64,000 nucleotides of DNA from Dipetalonema caudispina (GCA_013365325.1 JABVXV010000018.1:62001-126000); one strand, 5' to 3'. Numbered from the stretch's first letter, positions 1 to 13,352 are shown. Translations and numbers: made by a program. Notes: generated by a model from the letters alone, not told the origin.

Positions 1-202
1 ATTCAACTTCATTCCAATCCTATCCATCAGCCCACTTTTAACAATTATCCAACTTCTCCTCCCCTTCTCCCTTCTATGAGTATTCAAGTTTGTAAGGATA
101 AATTCATTCATTGAGATAAATACGTCGAGATCAAATTCTGAGTTAATCAAAATATCTAAACGGGAAGATGCATGAAACGTTATTCATCACATCCTTACGG
201 TT

Positions 203-232
<30 letters not shown>
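203..232. repeat. ATC trinucleotide microsatellite
   Basis: Ten uninterrupted ATC units lie about 120 bases before the first exon of the secreted orphan gene. On the minus strand they read as a poly-Asp run inside a short open frame, which I treat as an artefact of the repeat. The tract is likely length-polymorphic. Confidence 0.95.
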
Positions 233-233
<1 letters not shown>

Positions 234-351
234 CTGAGGACAACAATCCGGTATTGCTCTGGTTTAGCGCCAACCCCCTCCGTTCCTTCCCAAAATCCAT
301 CCTCCAATCCGCAAACGAAAACCATTTTGGCTGATTATTGAAGTCTCTGAA

Positions 352-2878
352 ATGCCGCCATTATTCGCCGTCATTCTCTTCTTCATATCAAAATCTTCCA
401 ATGCTCAGGTTATATTTCTTCATATTATATTGTTGTTTATCCTTTCATCTTCTTCCCATTCCATCATCCATTCCGACTTCCTTTCACTTTCATCGCACAC
501 TAATTTCTCACAATATTTTTAATTTTTTGAAATTGATTTCAACAGTTATTAAAATATTTCCATCTAAGTTAAGATTAAATTAAGCTGAATAAAATTAAAA
601 TATGTTGATCATTTAATGCATTCCTGGGGAAATTCCGTAGATTTGATTGTTGCTGAAGATATCAGTCAATTTATATGGAATTAAAGATGGATTAGTACAT
701 TATTTCCTGATTGGGAATTCCGCAACCCGTCAACGGAAACAGCACTACTTTAGTGAACTTTTGGCACATATTGGAATTCCTGGCATGCTAACTGCAAAAT
801 ATCGAATCTGTTTGCCACCACTATCCCTGCAGGAAGTATAGTTTTGTTCCTGCATCATCTGATTCCTGGAATACACCGCGAGCATATCTCAGTAAGGGAA
901 GCAATTCCGCCACGGATCACGGATACTTACCATCTATGCGTTAATATCACTTATCACAAATATTACTCTTCTTTGCAGAGTAACAATGGTAATCCATTCC
1001 TGAATTTCCTATCACATGATAATATCGGACGGTTAACACAAATGGCTACAGAAATTGTTGCTTCCGCTGCTAAACATTCCGCTGCAGCTAATATAGACGC
1101 ATTGTATGATTTTATTCTTATCAATCCAATCTTTGATATCTCTGATTGGTTCTTTTTTAAATCAGTGATTATTAAATTGATTCCACCTCAACAATTTCAA
1201 TTAAAAGAATAGGTACTGAGAGAGGAAAAAAGAACGAGCTATTACAATCTCAGAATGTATGATATATTCTTCTTACATATTTTAGAACAAGGCCTGGTCA
1301 TCCGGAACCGGGACCTATATCGCTCAATTCTCGACCATCTGAAATGATCGGCCAATCTATAACAAATGCTATGTCACCAGCTATTAATAAACTTGCTGAA
1401 GTTTCTGCAATTGAAAATCGAGATCTAATATCAAGGCAACAGCAAAGAGGCATTTATGATGTTGGATCGAATAGTGGTACCAAATCACTGATGGACATTG
1501 CAGGAGCATTTTTAGGATCTTCAAGGCCTGGTAAATCACCTCCAGCTCTTGGAGCGAAAACACAAACGTATACGAAAGATGCAGATATCGGCTGGTTACC
1601 GACTATTCGAGAATTAGCACCTGGTGCAAATAGCAATTTTGGCATACCGAAGGGTGAAGGTTCGTCACTCTCATTATCGAATCATTAATTAGTTGTGTCA
1701 TTTATCAGACATCTTTTTTTTTATTTGTTTAAGATATAATGAATGTTGCATGAAATGCTCATTTATTCGGAACATTTTATTTCGTTCCATTAAATTAATA
1801 AATCTCTAACAGTTATAAATTATTTGGCAGATCTTAGATCTTTGATTCTTAATTAATGTTTCTAACAAAACATTTTCCTTTTTAATTAATGCCTTCGATA
1901 CTTTTTAAAAACGTCTTAAATAGCGAAATTAATCTTTGAAATTGAAAATCAAAGAAATTTGTTACATGATTATAAACAGGTTTCATTTGGGAAATGTTTC
2001 TTTCCAGGATGTCTACCACTCTTGAGCGAATTCATGAGAATAGCATATGGGAATTGTGTGAAAGTAGCAGATGAAAAGGCCTGGGATCTTTGGGGTAGTC
2101 AAATTACCAACGCTCTTTTCGGTGGTAAAGTTGATTTCATCGGCGCTACGTGAGTGTGCAGATATGTGTTTAATAACAGTATCAAACATTCAAATTTCTC
2201 AAACTTAGACAGAAAACAGTAACACGTTAAGTGAATCTTCACGTGGATCACTTAACGTTGTTGGTTGGTTGCTTTTTGCTACATTTTGATAACGTATCGA
2301 AGAGAATTCTATTATCCATTTGCTGGCTGATGATATGATCGTTTATGAACTGTGAAAGTTTAAAACGAAATCAGTTTATTCATTGCAATTTTATAAGGGA
2401 CCAAAAGCTATCCAATTCTCCCTTTGATATTCTTATGATATGAAGCAATTTTTGCTAATTGATAAATTTATTAAAATTTGGATTTTGATTTTCAGGAAGG
2501 AAACATGTAAACGAGGTGCAGAACGGCAGCATTGTGGTCAGCTGAGAAAGGTAATCAGCGAATGCGATATCTTGGGATCGTTACAAGTCGGCATGGAAAT
2601 GCAAAGGGCAATTCAACGGTGTGAAGAATTTTCGGGTGTTATTGATCAGGTATTGAGTAATCCTATTTGTTTTTGATCCTTTGACATATTATCCCAGGAA
2701 AATACCTAAACCTATAAAAATTTTTAATGTGAACGTAAGGATCTCTCTTTATTTTATATATATGGCATTTTTTTTTAATCACTTTTCTTTTTAGAATCCG
2801 ATGCAAGTACTCAATCAAGTAAATGGTATTATCGGTGGTGAATTTGCTCAAGGATTTTTGCATAAATTTCTTGGTTAA
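352..2878 (+). CDS. Secreted six-cysteine nematode protein, function unknown
   Basis: Six exons join in phase: 352-408, 979-1103, 1286-1659, 2008-2149, 2496-2649 and 2795-2878, giving 311 residues. Exon 1 is exactly a signal peptide (MPPLFAVILFFISKSSNA, then Gln), so the product should enter the secretory pathway. A polar middle follows, rich in Ser, Pro and Gly. The C-terminal half carries six cysteines with spacing C-x14-C-x34-C-x8-C-x9-C-x18-C, probably three disulphides, and ends in a Gly-rich tail (GIIGGEFAQGFLHKFLG). No enzyme motif or transmembrane segment is visible after the signal. Splice sites are mostly good; the weakest are the donors GTTCGT after 1659 and GTATGA after 1103, but both give perfect phase. 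I do not recognise the family. A helical, saposin-like or nematode-specific secreted fold is possible but not shown. Confidence 0.8.
2225..2257. repeat. Short hairpin in an intron of the secreted orphan gene
   Basis: Two 10-base arms, CGTTAAGTGA and TCACTTAACG, are perfect inverse complements separated by 13 bases. The hairpin lies about 75 bases after the donor of the fourth exon. Nothing indicates a function. Confidence 0.7.
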
Positions 2879-4717
2879 TTATATTTGTTTGTATGCTCAA
2901 TGATCTCATTCACCTATTTGCTTGACTTTCTAAATTTGATTTTATATAACTTAACCTTTCCGTGAGTGAGAAGTAATCCATTCAACAAAATTGGTACTGT
3001 ATTAATTTTTGTTATAAAATTTTTTCGTCATTTCTTTGTTATGATCAGTTGAAAAAATAAGGATCGTAAAATCCTTAGAAAATCACTTTGAACTTCATTT
3101 ATAATTTCCCATTTTTAATAATTCTCAAGATAGTCCGGGAATCGAATAAGTGATGCTGCACATGAAATTTATTGATAGCTTTAAAATTTCCTTAGAATAT
3201 TAAAAAAACACATAAAATATATAACGAATGGTATTATCCTACATTTATATATGTGTGGTAATTTTTATTGAAGTTGAGTTTTACATTTCATTTAAAAATC
3301 CTCAATTTGGGGTTAGGATGAACAAAAAAATTGGGCGCACAATAACATTTAATTGAATTGAAAGGTATATAACAAAATAAAAGATGTGAAATGTCAGATC
3401 TTATTTGTTAAAAAAAATATAAAAAACCGGTAAAAATTTTGAGCAAATCAGAGAAATTTTGCACCAATTCAATCTAAAGGAAATGGTACACAGCAGGATC
3501 GTTGACTAAAACGGAATGTAATACGATGCAAGTCAAATTGTACAACAACAAATATGTGTCGTGGTACCACTACCGGACTAATGGTACTAGACGGAAATTG
3601 AAGAAACAAGTAAGAAGATAAATTCCATTCAAAAATTGCTAATAAATAAATTTAATTCGAGTCATTTCATGTTTAGGAGAAATTATTTCGACTTAAATTT
3701 ATAAACTTAACATGAACTTATTTTACATTACTTTTCTTTGAAAACATCCGGCACAGATTTGAAATAAAAAACAGATTAGGAAATTAATAGAAATTACCGA
3801 GTTTTTACTGATCCATTCAAGAATGAATCCTGTAACTAAATTAATGGATAGAATTTCAATTTCTCTACTTAATCACAATATGATTGTACAATCTTTATTA
3901 GTAAGCAAGTAACATTTTAAAGTTAAATTATCGATGAAGTTAAATCGATATAAATCTACGATAAATAAAATCGATAAAAGACAATACTTTTGATTCTTCC
4001 CTCAATCAGTGGTGCTTTATTTCTTTACATCAATCATCTTTTAGCAATACTCTGTGATTTCCAACACATTATTACTTAATTTATGGCTGCTTTTGCAATA
4101 ACAACCGGACATGTAGTGATCACATGATGGTCTAAATTATTTTTGATCACTTCCATGTTTAGTAATGTTTCCGTTTTCTACGTTAGATCGCCTTTTGTTC
4201 GCCCTCTCCCTCCCTCACTCCTTCCTCCCTCCCAAAAGTTGAGAATTTGAACTTAAAAAGTTGTCTTCTCGTGAGCATTATTTAATTTATTAGCTTACGG
4301 AAACTATTACATAATAACCATATGATAGCCTTCCGCGTTATGATGCGGAATATTATCCGTCATGCAATCAACAAGTATTACTACTGGAATTAAAATAGAA
4401 ATACTCTCATTTTATTCTAACTTCAAATGGTTTGAAATTATGTATTGAGAAAAATACTATTGGAAAATGGGATTAGATAATAACAGAAAAGAGATGAAGT
4501 AATTCTTCTTCTAATACTGAAATGATCCGGGGTAAAATTTTAAACATATATCGCAATGCATGCTTAGAGAAATGTATTGTACCTTTCCATAAAAGATACT
4601 CTTGATAAGGTTGATTTCACTTATTGCGTTTATATGGCGAATTCTGGATTTGAATTCAACTTTCGCTTTCCTTAACAGGAATATTTCTTGATGACTGTCA
4701 TTAAGTTGTTTGAGTGT

Positions 4718-4739
4718 AAAAAAAAAAAAAAAAAAAAAA
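4718..4739. repeat. Poly-A tract
   Basis: Twenty-two consecutive A residues in intergenic DNA. A short open frame on either strand across the tract is an artefact. Confidence 0.9.
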
Positions 4740-7478
4740 CTGAATGAAATGCTTTCTTTTAAATTACATTCACAGATCGTAAAAATTCTTTCCATTCTGT
4801 TTTCTTTTCATTTGTTGAATTTTCTAAAGCATTACACTTTTTCTAATTATATTACTTCCCAAGTGTTGTATTTTCAGGATTTGCTGAAACAATTAATTGT
4901 ACGCTCCAATTAAACCGTTAATTTTACATAACTCTTTCCTTTTTCGCATAAAATTTCCTGTTAATTTTGTTTGAAATAAACTTAAGTGAAGTTAATACGA
5001 TGAATTTCAAAGTATTGCTAAAGCATCCTTAAAAATGGGAAGAACTTCGAAAGGAATAATTTAAAAAAACGCTTTAAATCATTGAAAATAAGAAACTCAC
5101 ATATGCAATTTATAATATCCATCTGTCAAAAAGCACTCTTCGACACATTCAATAATAGTTGGCTGCAATTGAAAATCGTTGTATTTTCTTGTCTTCTTAC
5201 CACCGAAAAAGAAAAAAAAAATATGCTATCCATTTATTGAGATTTAACAGCGCTAGTTTAACCAAAATTTTTCCAATTCTTGCATTGGACTTCTTGATCT
5301 TTTAAATCAATATCTTCCAATCAAATGACCTTAATGTAATGATCAAATACATTCGAGCAATCTCGAATTCAATTCTGCTTCTTGCACTCAACTTTATTTC
5401 ATTAATTAGAGTATTATCTCTCGTAATAACTAATCCATCTCCTCTGGCAAAATAGAAAGGAACTTCGAAATTGTATAGTTTGCAATCATTGCGGGAAATT
5501 TCTTTCTTTTTTTTTTATTATTAAATATAAATAGCATTTGATTGGCTGTGTTTTATTAGAAGTAAACAAAATTTAACAATAACAAATGACTGCTAGCAGT
5601 TTAATTCTATTAGAAGTTATTTAAACTATGAATAATTTCATTCGAATTAATGCTCTATTGTGTGGTGTTGGCAACAATAAATATTGTTGAAATTTAGATA
5701 AGCCTCATTTTCTCACATTTTTTCTCTGATTTATTTAGAATCAAACAATTACGGCTTTTATATACTTTCTTATTTTTAATTTTATCCTTTTTATTTCATA
5801 CCTTTCCTTATATTATATACATTTTATTTTCTACTTAATTGTATTTTTGTATAAACAACATACGACATGGAAGGAATTTCCATTGTTATATTTTCTTTTT
5901 TAAATTTTTCTGAGATTCCCAGCCAATGATTTCATTGATATATATACTCAACTATTCTTTTCTTCGCAATTTACTATCATTTTACCTTACAGCACTGATT
6001 TTGTTCTTTAAGCAAATATTGCAGTTCAATTTATGACCGTAATTTAGAAGTGCCTCTCTTTAAAATATGCGTAGTTTTTTCCTTCGAAATCAAAATACAT
6101 TTGAGGAGAGAAAGAAGGTCGTTGGCGTGCAATTTTTTAAATTTCAAACTAATTGTAATTGTAATTAAAAATATGTTAATAGTTTTGTTGAAGTGAAAGT
6201 GCTCTATTTTAAATTGTTGTAATTTTAAAATAAAACAGTACAAAGGGATTGGCAATGAATTCATTCATTTGTAAAGATGCATGATCTTTTCCATCAGTCG
6301 TACTATTTTATTAGGAATCCGATAGAGCGGAATTTTCATGTTTTATTGTTATTTGATGGTTTGGGTTGAGTTGTTAGAGTATTCAGAGGTGACAATTTTC
6401 ATTTTATTTACTTTCGATCTTCTTTTCAGTGAAGCCGTCTACAGAATGCATTATCGAACCGAATTTTTATATACCACAAAAATTTCAAAAATCATATCGA
6501 TAACAAGTTTTGAGCTTAGAATAAACAAATTTAATTCAGATTTGAAGAGCTAATGCTTCCATTAACTTAAAAGCTTTCAGCCTGAAATAGGTTAGATTCT
6601 GATTTTAATGAAAAATAAGAACATCGTTGGTTTGGTGAATTTTCTTCTCGATCAAAGTTATAATTGGGGAGAGACCAGGCTTTAAATCGATTGCTACCAT
6701 TTCTCTAAAAATTTCAGTTTAAGTTCCGTTTATTTACAACCAATATTTTGGATCGAATTTTCACAGATTCAATCAGTAATTTTAGGGACTATTCACTTAA
6801 TTGTGTATACCTTTTTTTAATTGACTTTATACGAAATTTTGTCTTTGCATTAATTATCTCAAAAAACATACCATTACTTTATGTTTTTAGCCCTAATTAA
6901 TCCACTCTTAGTTATTGCTAATTTGCTATCACTAGAAATGCGTGTGTTACAAATGTACTTAATTTATTTCATTATAGCTATACTTTAACATTGTAATCAT
7001 TTCCTACCATTACTTACGTCCTTACGTACGTAATGTAAGGTAGCAATGATAGCAAAGTACCATCATCTATTCTAAAAAAAAAAAAAAGCAACTCATCCAA
7101 AATAATCAAAATTGAGGACAAACAATTCATTAAGCATTTTTCATACCATAGGGATTGGATGATGTCGTCCGTTGTTTACGCATTGTTGCTAATGGTAACT
7201 AATGAATTATTGTAATTTGTAATTACTTTTTATATTTAATCTATATCTTCATACCACTGTACTATATACTTTATATTCATATTTGTATGTCCGTATTCGT
7301 TTATCCGTTCCGTATTTGCGTACATATACTTCCGCCCATGCGGAACAGTTTTTTCTGATTTCATCGTTTCATTTAAGACTTCACAAAGTAATGGATTCCA
7401 TATTATGTACAGAGTTAACTTTAACCCGAGATTGATGAAGTCTGAGGAATGTCACACACATACAGTATGTTCCGCGTC

Positions 7479-7546
7479 TGTGTATGTGTGTGTGTATGTG
7501 TGTGTATGTGTGTGTGTGTATGTATGTATGTATGTATGTATGTATG
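7479..7546. repeat. TG/TATG compound microsatellite
   Basis: Alternating TG and TATG units run for nearly 70 bases, ending in seven TATG units. They create open frames of Tyr-Val-Cys (plus) and Thr-His-Ile (minus) repeats in several frames at once, which marks those frames as non-coding. Confidence 0.95.
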
Positions 7547-7749
7547 GAAAGAAAGAAAAAGGACGGAGAAAACAATTTTGCTGTGGAAAAAAAAAAAGTT
7601 TTAACAAAATTGCATTTGAAACATTCATACGTCATTTCCTTACATACATTGTTTTTTTTTCATGGGAAAGTAATGCCTTATGAATTACGTCAGTCATTTT
7701 CGGAGAAGAAATGTTAAAATTGATGAAATGATTGAGTGCCAATTATCGG

Positions 7750-7750
<1 letters not shown>

Positions 7751-7779
<29 letters not shown>
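7751..7779. repeat. Poly-T tract
   Basis: Twenty-nine consecutive T residues in intergenic DNA. The length is probably inexact, as homopolymers this long are often miscounted. Confidence 0.9.
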
Positions 7780-7781
<2 letters not shown>

Positions 7782-9355
7782 TCATTTCATTTCACAAACA
7801 TAATACACACTACTATATACTATTGAATGACAGAGGGAAAAGGAAAACGATTGAAATGTTCAATGTCAAAAGGGAAAAATTTAGATAGATATGTTGAATT
7901 CAGTGAGTCACTTGCTGTTATTTCATATCCTTCTTCTTTTTTTTTTTTTCACTGCTTTTATTGATTAACTTGAAGCTTTGCATTTTTTGATATTTTCTTC
8001 TTCATGATAATTTGAGAAATTTTTGTCTGAAAACATTTTTTTTAAAACATTGCTATTTGTATTGTTGGATGATTAAAATGAAACGATTCAAAGTATACTT
8101 TATAATAAATGAAATAATGTTTGATTTAACAATTATCAATGATATTACTGATATTCAGAAGTATATACGTACGTCTGCGTTATAATGTTTGTTGCTTGGC
8201 AATGATATCATTTAATAGACTTATCATTTAGAATTGAATAATTAAATGAATTTAAATGGACAATCAATTTTATTTTAATTCTTGCTTGCTTTAATTTTTA
8301 TCCTTTTTAATCGTATTATTTTTTTTTTGTATAGCTTAACTATTCATAATATGCCATTTCATATCATTTCAACATAAAATTTCCACGATGAACATCGATT
8401 GAGTAATTGTTAGAATTTAAACTTTTGAAAATAAAATTTAGTATCTGTTTCTCTTACATCGAATGATTATTTTCAGAAATTTTTTTAACCTTAAATCTGT
8501 TATAGAAGAGAAAAAAAAAAAAAGCTTATGAAAAACATAACTTCAAATTTATTACGTTTTGTTTTCTGTTTTTTCTTTTTATTTTTGTTAAAGTGATGGC
8601 TGTTTCCAGCGGATGAAATCAGCACCAATTGTTTCCCTTTCCTGAAATCTTTGATATGGATAGTCGCAAAGGAGAAGATAGAAAATATCTCATAGGGATT
8701 GTTTTAAGCTATCCGAAGTGATTTCTTGGAATCCGATCTATTTTTACATCAAAGATTTTTAATCTCTTTTAATAGTTTTCATCCAACTAAAGCACAATAT
8801 TTCTCCTTTACCGACCGGGACACATTCACTATTTTACCTTAGTTACCTGATTCAGTAGATTTCATGAATATCGCAATCGTAACTGATGTAATTATTTGCA
8901 TCCAATCTATACGATTCTTTAAATTATTATCATCACTGTTAATAATATCCATAATTTATCAACGAGAATTGACCTTTCTAAAGCAATCCTGAAGAAATCT
9001 TTGAGCACATTTATAACAAATATGAATATCGTAAAGGAAATAATATCGCCATTCATTTCCGATCAGATGCTATGAATGAAAGTATTCTGCGCTTGATGAA
9101 TTAATTTGTCCTGTTGAAAAATTCGCATATCTGAACTGTATGATATATGAATGTATTGATGTTTGGGTAACAAGAATGAGAAAGTTAGAATTTAAATAGC
9201 TAAAAGTTTGTTGGTAAAATTTTGTTTTACTATTGATTCTTATTTTTTAATCACAATAAATGAATTGAAAATGGAATGATGAAAATCATGGTGAAAGAAG
9301 AATTGAGAGCAATATTGGGCAAAACCTTTAAATGAGATTTAAATTAAGATTTCAA

Positions 9356-12300
9356 ATGATTCGATTTCTTTCTTTTTTGCTTCTTAGCCAAATTGGCCAT
9401 AGTTCACCTTTCCTATTCAATCTCGTTGCCAAGAGACAAGCAACGGTATGTATTAATATATCTACATTTCCTTGTCCCATTTATTATGCATATAAATTCT
9501 CTGCTAATTTTACTAAATAGTTATAATTTTATGTTTAATTCATTCGGCTACTACCTATAAACATTTAATCATTAGTAATTGTTTATAAGTAAACTTAATC
9601 ACATAAATTATATGCGTTTAGTTTAATATTTGAAAGGGATATTCTTAATTGCTTAAGCAATTAAATCTCTTACTATGACCTCTTTTGCTTGATTACATTA
9701 ATGTGCATGCTAAATTCTTATCCATTTTATCACACAAGTTTATCAATAAAATTCATTGAAATAGAGCGGATTTATATCCTGACTTATTTTATGTTTTTAC
9801 TCAATTGCATGGTATTTCATATTTTGATTACCTGATTATCTTACTGATATTTCTATCGTTGTTGCCGTAAAACTATTGAGCGATGAACTGTCAACGACAA
9901 TGATAACTTTCATTTTCAAAATAGCTCTTGACATCTTTTAACCATTTAATCATAGTGTTTTAACCTGAATTTTAAATTTTAGTCCAATAGTTTTAAGTAA
10001 TAAAATATGGAAACTAGAGTTCTTTTTTTTTCAATCACTCCCACTTATATTTTAACTTTTGGCCTACTATTTAATGCTTTGCGAACAATCTCGCAAGCCA
10101 AGAGAGCGGATTTATTATATTGCCAAGTACTCTCTCTCTGGACTTGCTTCAAAATCTAACATTATTTATTTCACTTCAAGTAAATATGCATCATAAAGAT
10201 GAGTAATGACTTGTTGTTGTTGCTGTTGTTAGTACATTTACTCCAACAAACAAAAATTTTCAATATTCCGTTTGCCCTCATTCCATTTTATGCCTTAACC
10301 TTTTACATTATAAATGAGAGCCAAAACGATTTTCAAGCAATGCTAAATTCATTAATATCTTTATGTTTTTTTTTTCTCTTTACATATCTCATTTAGCGAA
10401 TAGTTTGTATTAAAATTTTGAGCCTAAAAATTAATCTAATGAACCAACTTTTGATAGTGATAATAATAATAATGGGCTTCAGTGATAATCTTTTGATGTG
10501 TTACTCTTTCTAATATTTGAAGTTTTTGTTCTTGTATTAAACAGAAAGTTCTATTTCATTCTTTTCAGGAATAATTTTAAGATAATTTATCCTACCAAAT
10601 TTTACATAACTTTTCAACATCACTTTTTCAGAGTTAAAAATTAAGTTAGAACTTACTTGAAATGGAAAGGTTAAACTTTGAAATTTAATCTTCCTGACTT
10701 TTTAAATCTGTTTTATGTAAATTTTTTGAGCAGAAAGATTGTAATGGTCGTTACTCGGTAAATGGAGCTTTTTATTTAATACTGTTATAGAAAAGTCTTT
10801 TCGTGGCTAAATTAAATAGAATAGACTTTAATTAAAAATCTGTTTGATAGGTTCGTAAATTCACTTGTTTTTTTTTTCTATTTTGTTATGAAAAATAAAA
10901 CAAAGATTTATGAATTTGTCTTGTTCATGAATGAAATGTTTTTTAACTTCATTCAGTGAAATTCATTTTTAGGTTATTTAATATATGTAAATTCTAATTA
11001 GCTGGAGACATCATTCAAACTTTCAAACTTCACTGATTTCAATTCTATGGGAAAATTAATTGGGGACGAATGGACAATGAAACAGTCTTTGCATATAAGG
11101 AAAAGATCGCTGTCACTGAAAGTGGTATCGCTACTGTGACAGCGGTAATAACTGATAATTGGTCTCAGTGGACATGGGATGATGCAATCATAAAATTTTT
11201 TGGAAATTCGACTGCAGGTAGCAGTAACAGTGATATTGACGTTAAACCAACATCACCATCCACAAATTCAACACTTCAAAATTTTTTCAATACAATCAAT
11301 GATTGGAATATTTTTGGTACGAATTTAATTTTTTTAAAAATTATATCAGAAAGTTATTTTTTCGGTTTTAATCTGAATTTTCTCACTGGGCAATTCTATT
11401 CATCGCTGTTTGTATTGGTTTCTTGTAAAATCTGTTGGTAGATGTTTCGTACTATATCAGCCAAGAAACCTATGAAGAATTTATGTTGACCTTTGGTTTA
11501 CCTCCACTTTCTGACTTTATCCTTTAACTCTCAAAAATTAATCTGCACGCCACATTTCGATATATTTATAGTGAAACTTGAATACATTGTAGGCTTAGTG
11601 AATGTTTATCAAAAAAATGGTTCAATAAATAGGATCACAAACTTTGTTCTAATAATCAATATGCTATAGTCATATTGATTCTCAGAACAAAGTTCACAAT
11701 CCTATTTTACCATCACCAGTGATAATCACTTATCATTATCATTCTCAGAAATCTTAATTAAAATGTATCATCTTTGCTTCTGCTTCTTTGTTCATCAACA
11801 ATTGTCATTCAGGACTCGCATATGCCACATAATTTACATTGATAAATTGATGTGGTAATGTTTGAATTTTATTATAAACAAAAGAATTTCACTTAGAAAG
11901 ATACATTAATTTCAAGGATTTCACATTAATTTGGTGACGGGGAATCACATTTCTATTTTTTTTTCCGTAATATTTCTGTTTTGATTATTTCTTTTTCTTA
12001 GTTTTTTTTTTCGTTTACTTTTATAGACAAAAATTTTCGTCTTTTTTTTTTCTTAATTTTATCTAATACAAATCATAGACATTCGGTTTTACAGCCATGT
12101 TGCATAATTTGATCATTAAATAATCATCAGAATTTGTGATTCTCATCGATTTCAGGAGGCAAAATATCAACATAGTAAAACTACAGTGCATTTCAATTTG
12201 TTACAAACAAATTTAATTTAATTCATCTAATTATTTACATTATATCGTTTAATTTTCATTTATTTTTAGAACAAATTCCATGGTTTATATGGATTTTGAT

Positions 12301-13352
12301 AGGTGTTGGTACATCACTGATCATCGTTGTTTTAATCACTGTTGCTATTTATCTGGCACTGAGCAAGAAGTGAACTTTTACTTTGATTTCAAAGTTTCGA
12401 TTGATTTCACTTTTGGTTGATGCATAGATATCTAATCTTTCACTTTTCATTAACTGTTTGTTGCAATTATTTGCAATAAACAAATTTAAATGGAAACAAC
12501 GATTTTTGCCTACTTGTACTATTTTCTTAATTTCAAAAATTCGTTACTTTCTTTGATTAATTAGTAATCAATTATTTAAAAACTGTTTACAGTAGAAAAT
12601 CAAGAAGAAGCAGTGGAAGTGATCAACGAATCGCTGATTCCGCTGATGACATATTGCAGTTTAGTGGGCCCATGTTAGTTGTTGCTATTACATTAACAGT
12701 TTCACATAACTCTTTCCCAATACTAATGTGGAAATAATTGGAAAAATTTTAATTAAAACTTTTATTTTTGAATAATAATTAAGGATATTAAATATTATGC
12801 AATTTAATTTCATGATATTTTGGATACTAAAAAATACAGGTGGATGTTATGTTGTCCAAAATCGGTTTTCGATAAACGAGATGATCTCCGCATGATCCGC
12901 CAGAATTCCGCAAGCAACTTAGATCCATATCGGAGACCGCCACTACCTCCTGTCAATCATAAAGACATCTGTGGTTTGTTATTATGACATCTTCTGTTTC
13001 TTTTGAAAGTAATATTAAAAATTAGCTTTGGAATCGTAATACAATTCATACATATGGCGGCATTTGCTTAGTTGAAATGATCGTGGAAGAAATTTTAGAA
13101 GACGAATTTCATAGCAACTTTTCGCTTTCACGACGTTTTGAATCGTTGAACACAACGCAATCACATTTGAGTACTCTGGCGAGAAAAGCGGAACATATGT
13201 CGATGTTAACATCTGATGCTCAAGCTGGAAATGGCAATAATTTATTTGCAATTAATATGACGGGTATTCGAGGAGTACCGGTGATGCCAGTGCAAAATGA
13301 TCGAAGACGCCCACTTCCGGTACCACCCCTCGGTTGTTTCAATCATCTATAA
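9356..13352 (+). CDS. Single-pass type I membrane protein with proline-rich tail, orphan
   Basis: Exons are 9356-9445, about 11002-11316, 12270-12369, 12593-12673, 12840-12973 and 13072-13352. Exon 1 encodes a signal peptide (MIRFLSFLLLSQIGHSS); an in-frame ATG also lies at 9332. Exon 2 gives a Ser/Thr-rich ectodomain with N-glycosylation sequons. Exon 3 is a membrane exon, WFIWILIGVG followed by SLIIVVLITVAIYLAL, then basic residues. The remaining exons form a cytoplasmic tail with RKSRRSSG, PPLPP and RPLPVPP, the last two resembling SH3 ligands. All junctions from exon 2's end onward are in phase. Exon 2 itself is not: the frame matching exon 1 is open from 11002 into the 11080s, and the frame matching exon 3 is open after that, so one base seems missing, or a weak acceptor before 11100 is used. 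With one base restored the product would be 333 residues; with the later acceptor, 300. A receptor or adhesion-type role is only a guess from topology. Confidence 0.7.
11624..11708. repeat. Long inverted repeat (hairpin) in intron
   Basis: Two arms of about 38 bases face each other across a 7-base loop (11664-11670). The inner ten bases, AATCAATATG against CATATTGATT, pair perfectly. So does the AACTTTGTTCT stretch against AGAACAAAGTT. A four-base mismatched bubble lies nearer the outside, and the pairing continues outward into ATAAATAGGAT. The element sits in the intron before the membrane exon of the orphan receptor-like gene. It could be a small inverted-repeat transposon remnant or a structured RNA; no target duplication is obvious. 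Confidence 0.8.

Larger units (their letters stand above)
2879..9355. other. Gene-free AT-rich stretch
   Basis: About 6.5 kb separate the secreted orphan from the membrane-protein gene. I see no exon series with matching splice phase. Open frames are short and mostly lysine/phenylalanine/isoleucine-rich, as expected by chance at this base composition. The stretch holds a 22-base A run (4718-4739), a TG/TATG microsatellite (7479-7546) and a 29-base T run (7751-7779). Distal promoter elements for the downstream gene could lie here but none is recognisable. Confidence 0.6.

Noticed and set aside
409..978. Several frames between exon 1 and exon 2 of the secreted orphan gene (647-841, 754-891)
   Set aside because: None connects in phase to exon 1, whereas exon 1 joins directly to 979; the segment is treated as intron.
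3130..3150. tRNA-like T-loop (minus-strand reading near TTCGATTCCCGG)
   Set aside because: The flanking bases do not form the T stem, and no acceptor or anticodon arm is found.
3481..3612. Cys/Thr-rich possible exon ending near a GTAAGA donor at 3609
   Set aside because: The readable frame hits a stop before the donor and has no acceptor or neighbour exon.
7381..7717. Open frames of 77-92 codons on both strands across 7381-7717
   Set aside because: They are created by the TG/TATG microsatellite, which has no stop in several frames at once.
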